Shown here one piece after another: positions 1-10,149 of a stretch of DNA of 23,304 nt. The notes below the pieces were generated by a model. The model had not been told where the DNA came from. It did no database searches and was given only the letters and a program-made list of their open reading frames with translations. The DNA comes from Calycina herbarum (Eukaryota; Ascomycota; Leotiomycetes; Helotiales; Pezizellaceae): the NCBI GenBank assembly GCA_001414485.1, contig LLEY01000332.1, positions 1 to 23,304 of the forward strand. Direction: 5' to 3'. A program made the position numbers and the translations under genes. Positions within the stretch are counted from its first letter, which is position 1. Each line of letters starts with the position of its first letter.

Positions 1-35
1 TACGTATTCCGAATGCGTATATACAAAGAGTCCTT

Positions 36-77
36 TATACACATGTGTATATAACTAGGTCCTGGGACGTCTACCCA

Positions 78-81
<4 letters not shown>
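36..81. repeat. Palindrome and hairpin next to a CA microsatellite
   Basis: Positions 36-51 form a perfect 16-bp palindrome (TATACACA/TGTGTATA). Positions 59-66 (GTCCTGGG) pair with 74-81 (CCCAGGAC) across a 7-base loop. Both are seen directly. Their function is unknown; they lie in the part of the left flank that was not mutated by RIP. Confidence 0.6.
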
Positions 82-136
<55 letters not shown>

Positions 137-172
137 TACACACATACACATACACACACACATATATATATA
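81..172. repeat. (CA)n microsatellite
   Basis: Positions 81-120 are pure CA repeats. They continue to about 172 as an imperfect CA/TA tract. CA is the dinucleotide that RIP destroys, so an intact CA tract shows that RIP did not reach this flank. Confidence 0.95.
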
Positions 173-224
173 ATTTATACCCTTGACTTCTGCCTTCTGC
201 CCTCTTGCGTGACCATTTTAACAA

Positions 225-2000
225 TTATACGCTTTTAGAAAGTCGTTTACTAGTATATTAAACTCTAGTACCTTCTAAGGTACTAATCTTATAGTTCTCT
301 TAATATACTTCTTAGTTACTTACTAGCTTACTTAGTATCTTTAAGAGAAGCTCTTAGAGCTCTGCTTCTTATTAGGAATACTCGAGTAGTTAGCTATTAA
401 TTCTAGGAAGAACTTCTTTATAAGAATATAAACCTTGTTCTTATAATTCTCGCTACTGATTCCGCTAGGCGAGGTAAGTATTAGTAGTACTAGTGCTTTA
501 GGTTTTATATATCTCTTTAGACGTGTCTACTTCTTAAGCGTCTATAGCTTTCTATTATCTTTCGACGCCTCTATAAGTGCCTCTCTCTAGCTCTTTATCT
601 TCGCTCTTCTACTAACTATCTAGAGTTCTTAAAAAGCTTTATCTAGCTAGCGTCTTAAGCTCCTCGTACGAAGCTCTCTCTACGTTCTCTTATACTCTCT
701 TACTCTAATCGACGCTTCTTTAACCTCTATATTCTACTATAGCTATACTCTCTCTTTATCTAGCTTCTAAAGTAGTGTTAAAGCTTAGGCTATCTACTAG
801 AGTTCTTCTATAAGTCTTTTAACAGCTCTCTTAAGTTCTAGTATATTCTAGATTACTAGCTTCTTAAGACGTAGAGCCTTTACCTTTACTAGTACTTTGT
901 TTATTAACCTCTAGCTAAAACTAAGCGTTCTAAGCGCCTCTCTCTCTTCTACTACTATTACTAAGAGTTAAGCTATATAGTCTAAGCCTAGTAGGTCTAG
1001 TAGTCTACGCTATATCGCTACGTTTTTAGTTAAGAAAGCTAGGTTAATTATAAAGTCTTAGAATCTCTCTCTTCTCTATATAATCTTATTATAAGACATG
1101 TCTCTTTTAAGTACCTACTACGTAGTAAGTTTAAGAGTAAGGTCTACGTTCTAGTTATATCTTTCGTATATATTCTAGAGAGAGTAGTAGACGTTTAGGT
1201 CCTCTACTATAAGCGCTCTTCGAGGTCTTACTAGTTATAATATATCCTCGATTAGTTAGTAAAAGATATATATTTTTCACTAGTACCTATACTATAGGTT
1301 TCTTCTAAATATATAGTAGAGTTAAGTATACTCTACCTACGTAAGAGCCTCTATAACGCTTTTCTCTTATATTTCGCTTTCTAAGTTTAGAAGAGAGAAG
1401 AACAAATTCTCTCTATCTACGTCTCTCTTATAGTTTACTTCTTAAGCCTACGATTACTAACTAGCTAGCTGCTCTCTATATACTCTTTATAGACTAATAT
1501 ACGCCTCTATTCTCTTAGGCTATATAGATAGTATCGCTGTCGCTGCTATTATATACCTCGCTCTAAGAGTTTAACCTCTCTTCGTAATACCTTACTATAT
1601 CTCTACTCTCTATAAGACTAACTATACCTCGTAGAATTTACGTAGAGTATATCTCTAGCTAGGTAGTATACTCTAGATATTTCTATTCTACTAACTAAAG
1701 CGAAGCTTCTATTCTCTTTATACGTTTCTAATCTCTAGCTTTCTATTAGCTTAGTCTCTAAGCCTCGTTTATATAAAGTAAGCTAGCCTTTCTATCTTAT
1801 ATATTATAAGGTCGTGTTTCTAGGTATTAAGGTAAAGAGAGAGCTAGTATCGTATTTATAAGTAATTCGTAGATTATTATTAAGCTTATATTAATAGCGG
1901 TTTTTCTTTACTTATATAAGCTCTTCTTAAGAATATCCTTCTATCTAAGTAGAAGAGTCGAGAGAAGAGAAGAGACCTCTATCTAAACTATTTTCCTCTA
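225..2000 (-). pseudogene. RIP-degraded long minus-strand gene, unidentified
   Basis: One minus-strand frame (stop codon complement at 225-227) reads collinearly for more than 550 codons and is broken only by TAA and TAG codons of the kind RIP makes from CAA, CAG and TGG. I followed it through about 1750, 1560, 1300, 1000, 650 and 300. The text is rich in Arg, Glu, Lys and Gln with long polar stretches, which suggests helical or coiled-coil structure. I recognised no catalytic motif, zinc finger, reverse transcriptase or DDE signature. The upper boundary is approximate because no start codon stands out. It could be the gag or accessory frame of an old retroelement or a multicopy host gene. 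The sequence shows only that a long reading frame once existed here and that the + strand is pyrimidine-rich, as expected for minus-strand coding. Confidence 0.5.
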
Positions 2001-2293
2001 TCTATCTCTTATCGCTTATATAAGATCCTAGCTCTTTACTATCTCTTCTAACCTTATCTACTTATATAGTATATAACCTTTCTTTATACTTCTTTCTTTA
2101 ATAGACGCTCTGTTTTCTTCTTTATATAAGTCGACTATTATAGAAGAAAGACTATACTTATCAGAGTCTACGAAACCTATACTAGCTAGTATATCTCTAT
2201 TTTTACTAATCGTAAAAACTCTATAAATACTACCTTAGAGGTACTCTATCTGTCTAATATAGTTAGTACTGCTTAGGAATTTAACTACGTAGA

Positions 2294-2807
2294 TATCGAA
2301 GATATACCTAGTTATAAGACAGGGAATCGAATAGTTAGATAGTTTTTAAATACTAGTAGCGTTAGCTACTATTCCTCTGTTCTAGTAAAGCTACGTTATA
2401 ATACTCTTATTAGATTACTATAACGCTTTTACTAGCTCTAACTGAATTTTAAGAGTATTTTATTAGCTCTAGAACTATATTACTTATACTTAATTCTAGG
2501 TTCGTAGCTAGGGCTACGAATAGGTAGAGATTTCGACTTTACTAGCTGATGTCGAATATATACCTAGTTATAAGACAGAGAATTAGATAGTTAAGTAGTT
2601 TTTAAATACTAGTAGCGTTAGCTACTATTTCTCTATTCTAGTAAAGCTACGTCGCGATACTCTTATTATATTACTATAACGCTTCTACTAGCTCTAACTA
2701 AATTATAAGAGTATCTTATCAGCTCTAGAGTTATATTACTTACGCTTAATCCTAGGTTCGTAGCTAGTACCGCGGATAGATAGAGATTTCAACTTTTACT
2801 AGCTTAC
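2294..2807. repeat. Tandem direct duplication of about 256 bp
   Basis: Copy 1 starts at 2294 (TATCGAAGATATACC) and copy 2 at 2550 (TGTCGAATATATACC). Both run through the same landmarks: CTAGTTATAAGACAG, TTTTTAAATACTAGTAGCG, TAGTAAAGCTACG and CCTAGGTTCGTAGCTAG or a close variant. Copy 2 ends near 2807. Most differences are C/T or G/A transitions, as expected for RIP. Each copy contains the self-complementary stretch AGTAGC-GTTA-GCTACT. The TG(TA)-type starts suggest two LTRs head to tail, but I see no convincing LTR end or target duplication, so this stays an unassigned repeat. Confidence 0.85.
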
Positions 2808-3029
2808 TAGAGAATTAAAGTATATATTAAAAGATATATTATATTCTCTACTTATATATACTAGTAAAAGTGCTATTATCTCTCTCTTTATCTTTTCTTT
2901 TTTATTTATATATATTAAATTTATAATAATAAATATAAAAGAAGTAGTTATTAATCTTTAGCTTTTATATACTCTCTTTACTTATAACTTTATATCTAAA
3001 TACCTTATTATATAGTAATTAAGAATAGT

Positions 3030-3960
3030 ATATTATATATAGTATATTCTAGAAAAGTTAGTATATTTATCTTTAGTATATCTAAAGTTCTTTTAAATCT
3101 CTACTATTACTTTTAGTTCTTCTACTTATAATACTTTCTTAATTACTAGATTATTAAGCTATCTACTTATTATAGTAGAGTACGCTCTTTTTATCTTTTA
3201 TATCTTCTTTTAAGTATTTCTTTTATCTCTCTTTCTCTTATATAAGAGAGACGCTGTCGCTGTCTTCTACGCTATCTTCTTATTTATATACTTCTAAGCT
3301 TTACTATTATTATTACTTAAAGATTTAATAGAGAATAAATTACTTATATTACTTAATTTATTTACTACTTTATTATATTTATTAATAACACTCTTAGGCT
3401 TTTTAGTACTCTCTTTCTTAAGAGCTTTTATAGCTTTTAAATTAATAGAATTATTTAAATCGTTATTTATACTATAGTATACTACTAAAATATACTAGAT
3501 TATCTTCTCTCTAACTACCTTAGTATACTTTAGAGCTTTTTTAAAGTTATCTTAATCTTTCTAAATACTAATATTATATCTTTTAGAATTACTCTTTATA
3601 TCTTAGATAGCTATTAAATAATTAGAATCTTAGTACTCTAGATTATATCTAAAATAGCTATTAATAAATCTATCTACTACTTTATATATATTTACTACTA
3701 TATATTTAAAGTCTATCTCTTAATTCTTAAGCTCTAAACTTAAGAGATTATTAAGAGTTCTCTTTTTTTTATATTATCTACGTACGTCTTTATCTTAATT
3801 ACTATAACTAGCGCTTTTAAAGTATTTAATACTTTAGAGAGAGTCTTCTTTCTAGAAGTATTTTAAGCTTTATTACTATTACTCTTAGTAAGCTTAGTAG
3901 ATAGAAAAGTTCTCTTCTTTTTAGACTTTACTAATAAAACTATATATTATAGGCTGAAAA
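3030..3960 (-). pseudogene. RIP-degraded minus-strand gene, unidentified
   Basis: A minus-strand frame can be read from about 3960 down to about 3030 with only RIP-type stops. It has the same codon phase as the frame at 225-2000. The product would be highly charged and rich in Lys, Asn, Ser and Glu. It includes a short Arg/Lys/Glu-rich stretch near 3200-3260 and a Thr-Ala repeat near 3250. I recognise no domain. The shared phase with the lower frame could mean that both are pieces of one gene split by the 2294-2807 duplication, but phase alone gives a one in three chance of agreement. Start and end are approximate. Confidence 0.4.
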
Positions 3961-4980
3961 TAATAAGGTTAATAGATAAGGTTGTCTTATTATAAGAAGA
4001 ATTAACTAAGGAAGAAAAGAGAAGAAGTCTATTCTACGTACGAGAAAAGAGGTTTTATACGTAGAGGCTATATAAATTACCGGTTATTAGAACGATATTA
4101 GAACCTCTTATATTAAGGTTACGTAAGATCACGTTTTATACGAAGGTTAGTAGACCGAGTACTCTTCAGATATAAACCGTTATACTATAAAATCGTCTTT
4201 AAAGATTAATATATATTTAGTCTTCTCTTTAGCTTCTTTTCTTACTCTTACTCTTACTCTTACTATCTCTCTCTCTCTCTTTTCTCTTATCTAGTATTCC
4301 TTCTCTCTTTTAGTAGCTCTTTTCTTCTCTATATATATTATATTATTATTCTTAATTAATTATTATAATTTAGCAGCTTTAGAGAGAGAGAGAGTAATTA
4401 AAAGTATATAAGAGCCTAGTACTATTAAAGAGCTCTTACTAGAAAAGCGCGCTTCTAAAGCTTTTAAGCTAGCTTTTACTAAAGCTTCTATATCGATTAT
4501 AACCTTCTTTAGTAGTAGTATATTAGTAGTAGAAGAGAGAGCTTTTTTAGTAGCTTTTTTAGTAGCTTTTTTAGCTTTAAAAGGTGTTTTAGATATCTCT
4601 AGCCTAGGGCCTTATAAGCGTATATTCCTGGTTATATTAGAGTATTAAAGATATTAAGAATAAGAAGTATAAGATAATAAGTAGTTATTTAGCTAATATT
4701 TCTCTAGAAGCTTCTAGCTACAATTATAATACGTAAAACGCTCGGATTATAAAAAAGTTAACAAATTCAAGCTTAACTCGTAACTAACTATAAGTAATAA
4801 TTATGATTTTAAGAATATATCTATCTTATTTAAGAGTTAATATAAGTAAATAGACGAGCTAAATACGGATTCTACGGTGCTAGTAAGAGCGGATATAAGA
4901 GGAAAGAATAAGTAAAGAATAGAGAAAGAATAGAGTTAAGAAGATATTAGAGGTGAGATTATACGATGTTAAGCCTTTAG
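3960..4980. other. AT-rich RIP-mutated DNA without a recognised gene
   Basis: Both strands carry many stops and I could not follow a coherent ancestral frame. The segment holds simple repeats: a CTTACT-type tract followed by a CT run at about 4240-4285, a GAGA run near 4380-4396, and three copies of AGTAGCTTTTTT at about 4540-4576. Minus-strand reading of the last repeat would give a short Lys/Ala-rich run, but with no other support. Confidence 0.6.
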
Positions 4981-5180
4981 TATAACAGTCCTAGTTATAT
5001 ACGACTAGATCACGTAACCGACTAGATCACGTGCTAAGGTTCTACCGAAGTCTCGCTTAGTATACTTAAATAGAGACAGAGTGTACTAACTCTTCTCTTC
5101 TTTCTTTAGTTTAGTTTTCTTCTAATATAGATACTATTCTATAAGCACTTCTTTTAGTATATTTATAAAGAGCTGTTATA
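4981..5180 (+). repeat. 5' LTR of the internally deleted Gypsy element
   Basis: The block starting TATAACAGTCCTAG at 4981 recurs at 7383 (TATAACTGTCCTAG). The two match through TTCTACCGAAGTCTCGCTTA, ending near 5070 and 7452. The 5' copy contains an extra tandem ACTAGATCACGT unit. A start of TA instead of TG is explained by RIP. The right edge at 5180 (GTTATA, compare the GTTATA end of the larger Gypsy LTR) is a guess, because the two copies stop resembling each other after about 75-90 bases. Confidence 0.55.
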
Positions 5181-5257
5181 CTAAAACTAAACTCTTACTC
5201 TTACCTAGAAAGGTATACGAATATCCTAAAATAGATAACGCTGTTTATAAACGAAAA

Positions 5258-6560
5258 CATATATATTTACCTTATAGTAATAAGCTTTAACGCTTCTCTC
5301 TTAGCTAGCTTAATAAGCTACTAGACGAAGAGCTTTTACCTTTACCTTTACTACCTACTATTAACACTAGCTCTTAAAAGACTAAGACCTCTTTCTAAGC
5401 TATAGCACTACTACCTCTACCTACTAGTAAGGCTACTGCTAGCTCTTCTATAGTAGCAAAGTCTAAGTTACCTCCTTCGCTTTTAGTCGATAATACCTTA
5501 TAATAAATTCTTTAGATAATAACTACTTTTATAGATAAGATCTATTACCTCGAAGTTAATACTAGATCTATCTCTTAAGAAGCAGATATATATATACGCT
5601 ATAAATACACCTCTATAGAGCTAAAAGTTAGAAAGGTTACCTAATCTACCTCTGCTACCTAGTCTTCTAAGAAGACTAATAGAGTAGAGAATCTACGTAC
5701 GTTTATAATAGAAGACGACTAGATTATATATAATACCTAGAAGACTGAAATTATAGTAAAGCTATATATTAATACCGACTACTTCGAGTCTAAGAAGACA
5801 AAGATAAACCTAGTATATTACTCTACTACTAGCTAAGTACGTGATTATATTTATCTAAAATATAAGTTCGATACTAATAACCGATTTACTACTTATAATA
5901 AGATACTAGCTTACTTCTATAATATTATAGTTAGTTTATACGTTTATAACAAAGCTTATAAGAAGTACTAAGAGCTACGAATAGCTTAAGAGACGTTCTA
6001 CGAGTTTCGAGCAAAGTTCTAGAAGCTAGTAGACGAGTCTAAGGCTCTAAAGTAAGATAGAATTAATAACCTTTTTAATAAGTTAACTATTAACCTCTGA
6101 TAAGCTCTTATAGTTATTAGACTTTAAGCTAAGAGAGACATAGACCTCTTTTACACTCTTACTAGTAGCGTCGACAACTATCTACGAGATATTATAAAAG
6201 AAAATACTAGAAAACGTATAAGTAAGTATCTATCTACTATAGCTATAGCTACGACTACGGCTATAGCTACACGTTCTTTAGAAATTCCTACTTATATAGC
6301 TGGTATTTACCTCTCTACTAACACGTGTTATAACTGTAGAGAAGTCGGCTATTATATTAAGTCCTACTTATAGCTAAGAGTCTATAAGAAGATAGACTTA
6401 AGCGAGCTAGAGAAGGAAGAAGAAGCTAGATCTAAGTTAGGAAACGACTATACCTAAGAGAAGACTCTACCTTAGGTAAATATAGGATTAATCTCTTTAA
6501 GATTAATCTACGGTTATTAGTTAGTAGAAAAGCGTTTACTTTACCTAGTATAATAACGAT
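5258..6560 (+). pseudogene. gag: Dead Gag of the internally deleted Gypsy element
   Basis: Frame 2 is collinear from about 5258 to beyond 6480 and is interrupted only by RIP-type stops. Gag proteins of Ty3/Gypsy elements form the capsid and bind the RNA genome. A proline/serine/threonine-rich N-terminal part (about 5330-5480) is followed by a helical, charged retrotransposon-gag-like region (about 5840-6200). A CCHC zinc knuckle lies at 6326-6367. Its first two Cys codons are intact (6326, 6335); the His codon (6350) and last Cys codon (6365) both read as Tyr, the change expected from CAT/TGC-type codons under RIP, and the spacing fits CX2CX4HX4C. An acidic stretch follows at about 6400-6450. 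The protease that follows is in another frame, as in elements that use a frameshift between gag and pol. Confidence 0.8.
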
Positions 6561-7388
6561 TAATAGATATAGTATATAAACTACTACTCTTAGTAACCTT
6601 AGAGTAAATATATTCTCTTTTATAAACGTCTAATTCAGCTATAACTTAGCGAAGTTCTATAATCTTAAAATAAAAAGACTTTCTATATATATAAAGATAC
6701 GTAGATATAATAGAGAGATTAGTAGAGAAGCTACTTACTACCTTCTCTCTAATTATATATTAGATAGTTATAAATTCTTTAATATACTCTTTATTCTACT
6801 AGAGACGAGAAGTAGACTTTAGAGTTAGCGATATAGTTTTTATTACTATAAAGAACTAGAATATATAAAGACCTAGCTAGAAGTTAGACTACTAGATAGC
6901 TAGACCTTTTAAGATTCTTAAGAAAGTTAGCTCTGCTTTTTAACTCTAGTTATTATTCTCTATTAGAGTCTATTCTATCTTCGCGCTAGAGAAGTTATAT
7001 AAAGCTTTAGATAATCCTCTGCCTAGATAAGTAAGTACGCTACTTCTATCGATTATTGTCGATAAAGAAGAAGAATAGAAGGTTAAGAAAGTACTTATAA
7101 GTAAGACGCGATAGAAGTCTCTTTACTACCGATTAAAGTAGAAGAGCTATAATAAGGATCTTAACTAGCACCTAGCTCGCTACGTAGCCTACTTGCTATA
7201 TATATTAAAGGAATTCTATTTAGCGAATCTAATAGCTAACGGTCCTTGAAAAGCTCTTCCTTTGTAGCTAGAGACGTACGAAGTAGGAAAAGATAATTAT
7301 AGCGAATTAGAGAGTAACGACTCTATATCTATAGAAGACAAAGCGGCTTAGTTAGAAGAGGCTTAGTTAAAAGAGAGAGTAGTATAAC
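6560..7388 (+). pseudogene. pol: Truncated Pol: protease start joined to integrase C-terminus and chromodomain
   Basis: In frame 1, positions 6592-6640 resemble the retropepsin active-site region, with the Asp-Ser-Gly-Ala core mutated to Asn-Leu-Arg-Val by RIP-type changes. Protease-like text continues to about 6800. From 6821 in frame 2 the sequence changes abruptly to the integrase C-terminal module (Asp-Ile-Val-Phe at 6830, then Arg-Pro-Phe-Lys-Ile at about 6913, the GPF/Y motif). A chromodomain follows at about 7061-7240 (acidic start, Tyr-Arg-x-Lys near 7128, an Asp-x-Asn-stop where Trp is usual near 7163). The coding tail is acidic and its stop falls in the first bases of the 3' LTR. 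Reverse transcriptase, RNase H and the integrase catalytic core are absent, so a large internal deletion occurred near 6800-6820. Confidence 0.75.
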
Positions 7389-7561
7389 TGTCCTAGTTAT
7401 ATACGACTGGATTACGTGCCGAGGTTCTACCGAAGTCTCGCTTAGTATTATCTTAGTAAACTTAGACGCTAGTTTTATTAGCTTTTGGTTTTACCTCTAC
7501 TACTACTCTCTACTATCTCTCTACTATACTCTCTACTACTCTCGCTCTCTTACTACCTTCT
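7383..7561 (+). repeat. 3' LTR of the deleted Gypsy element, first part
   Basis: The LTR begins at 7383 straight after a purine-rich tract (AAAAGAGAGAGTAG, 7369-7382) that serves as polypurine tract. It matches the 5' LTR at 4981 for about 75 bases and then turns into a CT-rich stretch (7490-7560). An inverted solo LTR is inserted at 7562. The continuation resumes at 8030 after the CTTCT duplication; I cannot place its far end. Confidence 0.65.
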
Positions 7562-8024
7562 TATAACGAAACTCAAACGAACTAAACAAAGATGACTAAG
7601 TCTCGAAGGTTAGTATATAGGTAAGAAGTATAGATACGCTGGGTTATTTACTTAGAAGTGAACTCGTTACTTATATTAAAGATGTTAAATAAGATAATAA
7701 GATTGATAACTAAAGTTAAGTACGAAGCTCTTATCTAATAGCAGACGTGCTAGTCTTATATAGAACCTTCTGTTTATGTTTAGAGTCCTACTTAGTAGGA
7801 GTCTCGAAGATAGAGTCCGACTCTATTTCTAAGGCTCCTTAAAACTAGACTCTATCACCTGACTACTCTTAACCGAGTCACGTGATATAACTGTAATAAG
7901 ATCCTAGGATTATATATCTTACTATATTTAATCCTTTCTTCCTTTTAAGATTATAATAGTACTTGTTCTATTAGAGCGTCGCCTAGACTTCACTTCGTCA
8001 CGTGCTAGCACGTGATTCGTAACA
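7562..8024 (-). mobile_element. Inverted solo LTR related to the large Gypsy element
   Basis: The reverse complement of this 463-bp block matches the 434-bp LTR at 14063-14496. It shares the terminal GTTTCGTTATA, the CGTTACTTATATTAAAGATG stretch on the + strand and the CTATATAAGAC TATA region (all within 7562 to about 7765), and again the outer U3 end (about 7965-8024, TGTTACGAATCACGTG on the minus strand). The middle U3 part differs and is longer, so it is a subfamily variant. It is flanked by perfect 5-bp copies of CTTCT (7557-7561 and 8025-8029). No internal region is present, which fits LTR-LTR recombination. It sits inside the 3' LTR region of the deleted Gypsy element and is therefore younger than it. 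Confidence 0.9.
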
Positions 8025-8029
8025 CTTCT

Positions 8030-8143
8030 CTACCCCGCTCTATCTAATACTCTTCTCTACTAATTATATTCTCTAATCCTAAAAAGCCGTTCTAGTATCT
8101 AAGAGACTTTAGTTATTTTTTTTAGTAAAGGCGATAACTATTA
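8030..8143. other. Short RIP-mutated spacer between solo LTR and Fot1 element
   Basis: This sequence resumes the host of the solo LTR insertion and ends in the TA dinucleotide (8142-8143) where the DNA transposon sits. It probably includes the end of the interrupted Gypsy LTR, but no match to the 5' LTR is clear enough to place the edge. Confidence 0.5.
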
Positions 8144-8216
8144 ACATAGTTTATTAGAACCCCGGTTATATTAGAACCCCGGTTATATTAGAACCCCGAT
8201 TAATTTTCCTTAGTAT
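8144..8216. repeat. Left terminal inverted repeat with three 17-bp subrepeats
   Basis: AGAACCCC occurs at about 8156, 8173 and 8190, spaced 17 bp. The block then runs through GATTAATTTTCCT, which is mirrored at the right end. It is one subrepeat longer than the right terminus. Confidence 0.9.
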
Positions 8217-8251
8217 ATAACTTTGAACTTAAATAACTTAACTATAATATA

Positions 8252-9922
8252 TTAAATTAACTCTTTATAATCGGAGTCTAATATACTAGATATATATACA
8301 GCTTCTTAATAAGTTTATACGTTATAACTAGCTTTTCTATAGGTTCTATAGTATTATCTAGACAATTGCCTCTTCTTATAACTACCTCTTACTATACGTA
8401 TATCGCGTCGTACCTGCTTATCTACGTCTTTCTAGGCTATAATATCTTATATATCCTCTATAATAAGTATACCCCCTTTATAGACACAAGCCTTTTTAGC
8501 TCTCTAGTGTTTACTAAGAGCTTTATTTACTACTTAAAGTATACGTACCTCGGCAGATAGAAGAGTTATCTTATAAGCTATTCGATCTATACCTTTAGCT
8601 AGCGCTGTAACTGTCTTAAATAGAGAGGTTAGCGAGCTTCTCTAATAGCGAGTAATTCGATTTCGTATAAGAGTTAACTATAAAAGAGCTTCTATTAGAT
8701 TAGAAGAGGTCTAAGATTCCTATAGGAGAGTGTTAGTAGTAGAGGGTCTAGAGGGTGTTAGAGTCTATAACTTTATATTAAGCTTTGAAATTACTACTTA
8801 CGGATTAAAAGGTACTAGGCCAGCTCTATAGAATCTAGCCTAAGTATTCTAGACTATTATAGATTCTCTATATACTACTATAAAGGCTAGAAAGAACTCT
8901 ACCTTAGTAATATAGTTAATATAAGCTTTAATAAACGTCTTAATCTATCGACTATATACTCGTTTTAATATACTAAAACACCTAATATTAAGTAGCTAGG
9001 TTAGATAGAATAAATAGAGAGGTAGTCTAAGAGTTATAATATTATATATCTTATAATACTCTTAGAATTCGGCTGATTCGTAGCTCTTATACTTATCTAA
9101 CACTAGTATTTAATATAGACCCTTTACTTAAGTAGTAGTATACTTATCGAATTGTTTTAGCTATTCTAGACCTATCTCGTTATTTATCTATCTATTACTT
9201 ATCGGTTTAATAATCTAGTTATATAGGAGGCCGCTGTCTATATACTAATTTATAAGATGATTCTTCTCTTAGACGACTAAAAATAGAGAGATATCCTAAC
9301 TCTTACTATTAATATAAGTAATTACTATAGCCTATTCCCGATTACCTAGCTAAACTGTCTTATCTTTGCTACGTCGATCTATACGTATAACAACTATTAT
9401 AGAGCAAATCATATCTATTATAAAGCCTGTTTTATTAAAGTTATAGAAATCGTAATCTAAAACGCTGTATTTCGCTCTTATATTTTATATAAGTTAGAAC
9501 CACGTACTAATTAGGTTAGGATCTTCGTATAAGGCTCTTTAGAAGTCGTAAACGCGATTAAAACACGTCTTTAACCCTAGTTATTATTATATAAATTAAT
9601 AAGCCTAGAGCTTACCGACGCGTTTTCCTCTCTACGACTCGAGGATAAAATTAGCTATATCTTTTATACTAGCTAGCTAAGGTATAAACTCTCTAGAATC
9701 TATATTAAGTATATTCTAAATAATCACTTCTTCTTCTACCTTAGATAATTTAAGGTTTGCTAGTTAACGGTCGGCTAGAGAAAAGTAGCTGTTTATTCTA
9801 TTATTAAGTATATAATAAGGTATTCTATAGATCTTTATAGCTTTCTATCGACTTAGCTTTTTAGATGTTCGAATTACCTTAATAGCTAGAATAACTTTTA
9901 ATTCTTTAGTAATAATAGACAT
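8252..9922 (-). pseudogene. Dead pogo/Fot1 transposase (DDE_1 type)
   Basis: From ATG at 9922-9920 to TAA at 8254-8252 the frame is exactly 557 codons, collinear and broken only by RIP-type stops. The enzyme would cut and paste the element at TA sites. An N-terminal helix-turn-helix region opens the protein (about 9920-9740), followed by a Tc5-type DNA-binding region (about 9700-9520). The catalytic core starts near 9450 with Tyr-Asp-Phe-Tyr-Asn-Phe-Asn; the first acidic residue (9434-9436) now reads Asn. The second Asp is intact at 9095-9097 (Val-Leu-Asp) and the third reads Asn at 8987-8989, 36 codons later, giving the D-X35-D spacing of this family. The C-terminal tail (about 8540-8330) is Lys/Arg-rich and ends in a cysteine/histidine-type knuckle that is now largely Tyr. 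Both mutated catalytic residues and the stops show that it is inactive. Confidence 0.93.
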
Positions 9923-9969
9923 AGTAGAAGGTTAAAAAAACGCGTATTAAAGTTAGAGAGTAGGATTTC

Positions 9970-10019
9970 AGGAAAATTAATCAGGGTTCTAATATAACCG
10001 GGGTTCTAATAAACTATGT
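9970..10019. repeat. Right terminal inverted repeat with two 17-bp subrepeats
   Basis: The reverse complement of the left end: AGGAAAATTAATC, then two GGGTTCTAAT-type units, then AAACTATGT. One unit carries GGGTTC preceded by CA rather than CCGG, a point change relative to the left end. Confidence 0.9.
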
Positions 10020-10149
10020 TATATAAATATTACCTCTTCTAATATATTATCTTTAACCTCTCTAGTTTCTCTTAACTATAATCTTAATTAATACTATTTT
10101 ACTTATAATCGAGAGCTCTTTAATTAAACTTTAACTGAAAGTATATACT

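Larger units (their letters stand above)
8144..10019 (-). mobile_element. Fot1/pogo-type DNA transposon, full length, RIP-inactivated
   Basis: Inverted terminal repeats begin ACATAGTTTATTAGAACCCC at 8144 and, on the minus strand, at 10019. TA dinucleotides flank both ends (8142-8143 and 10020-10021), the target duplication of Tc1/mariner-pogo transposons. The 1,876-bp length fits the family. The termini carry a 17-bp repeat (GGTTATATTAGAACCCC type): three units of the AGAACCCC core at the left end and two at the right, likely transposase binding sites. A single transposase relic fills the interior on the minus strand. Confidence 0.93.

Noticed and set aside
225..3960. LINE reverse transcriptase on the minus strand
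   Set aside because: I looked for a Tyr/Phe-x-Asp-Asp-type motif and a Cys/His knuckle in the coherent frame and saw neither.
8366..8560. Open + strand frame of 64 residues
   Set aside because: It lies antisense to the C-terminal tail of the dead Fot1 transposase, which is collinear on the minus strand; the frame is a shadow.
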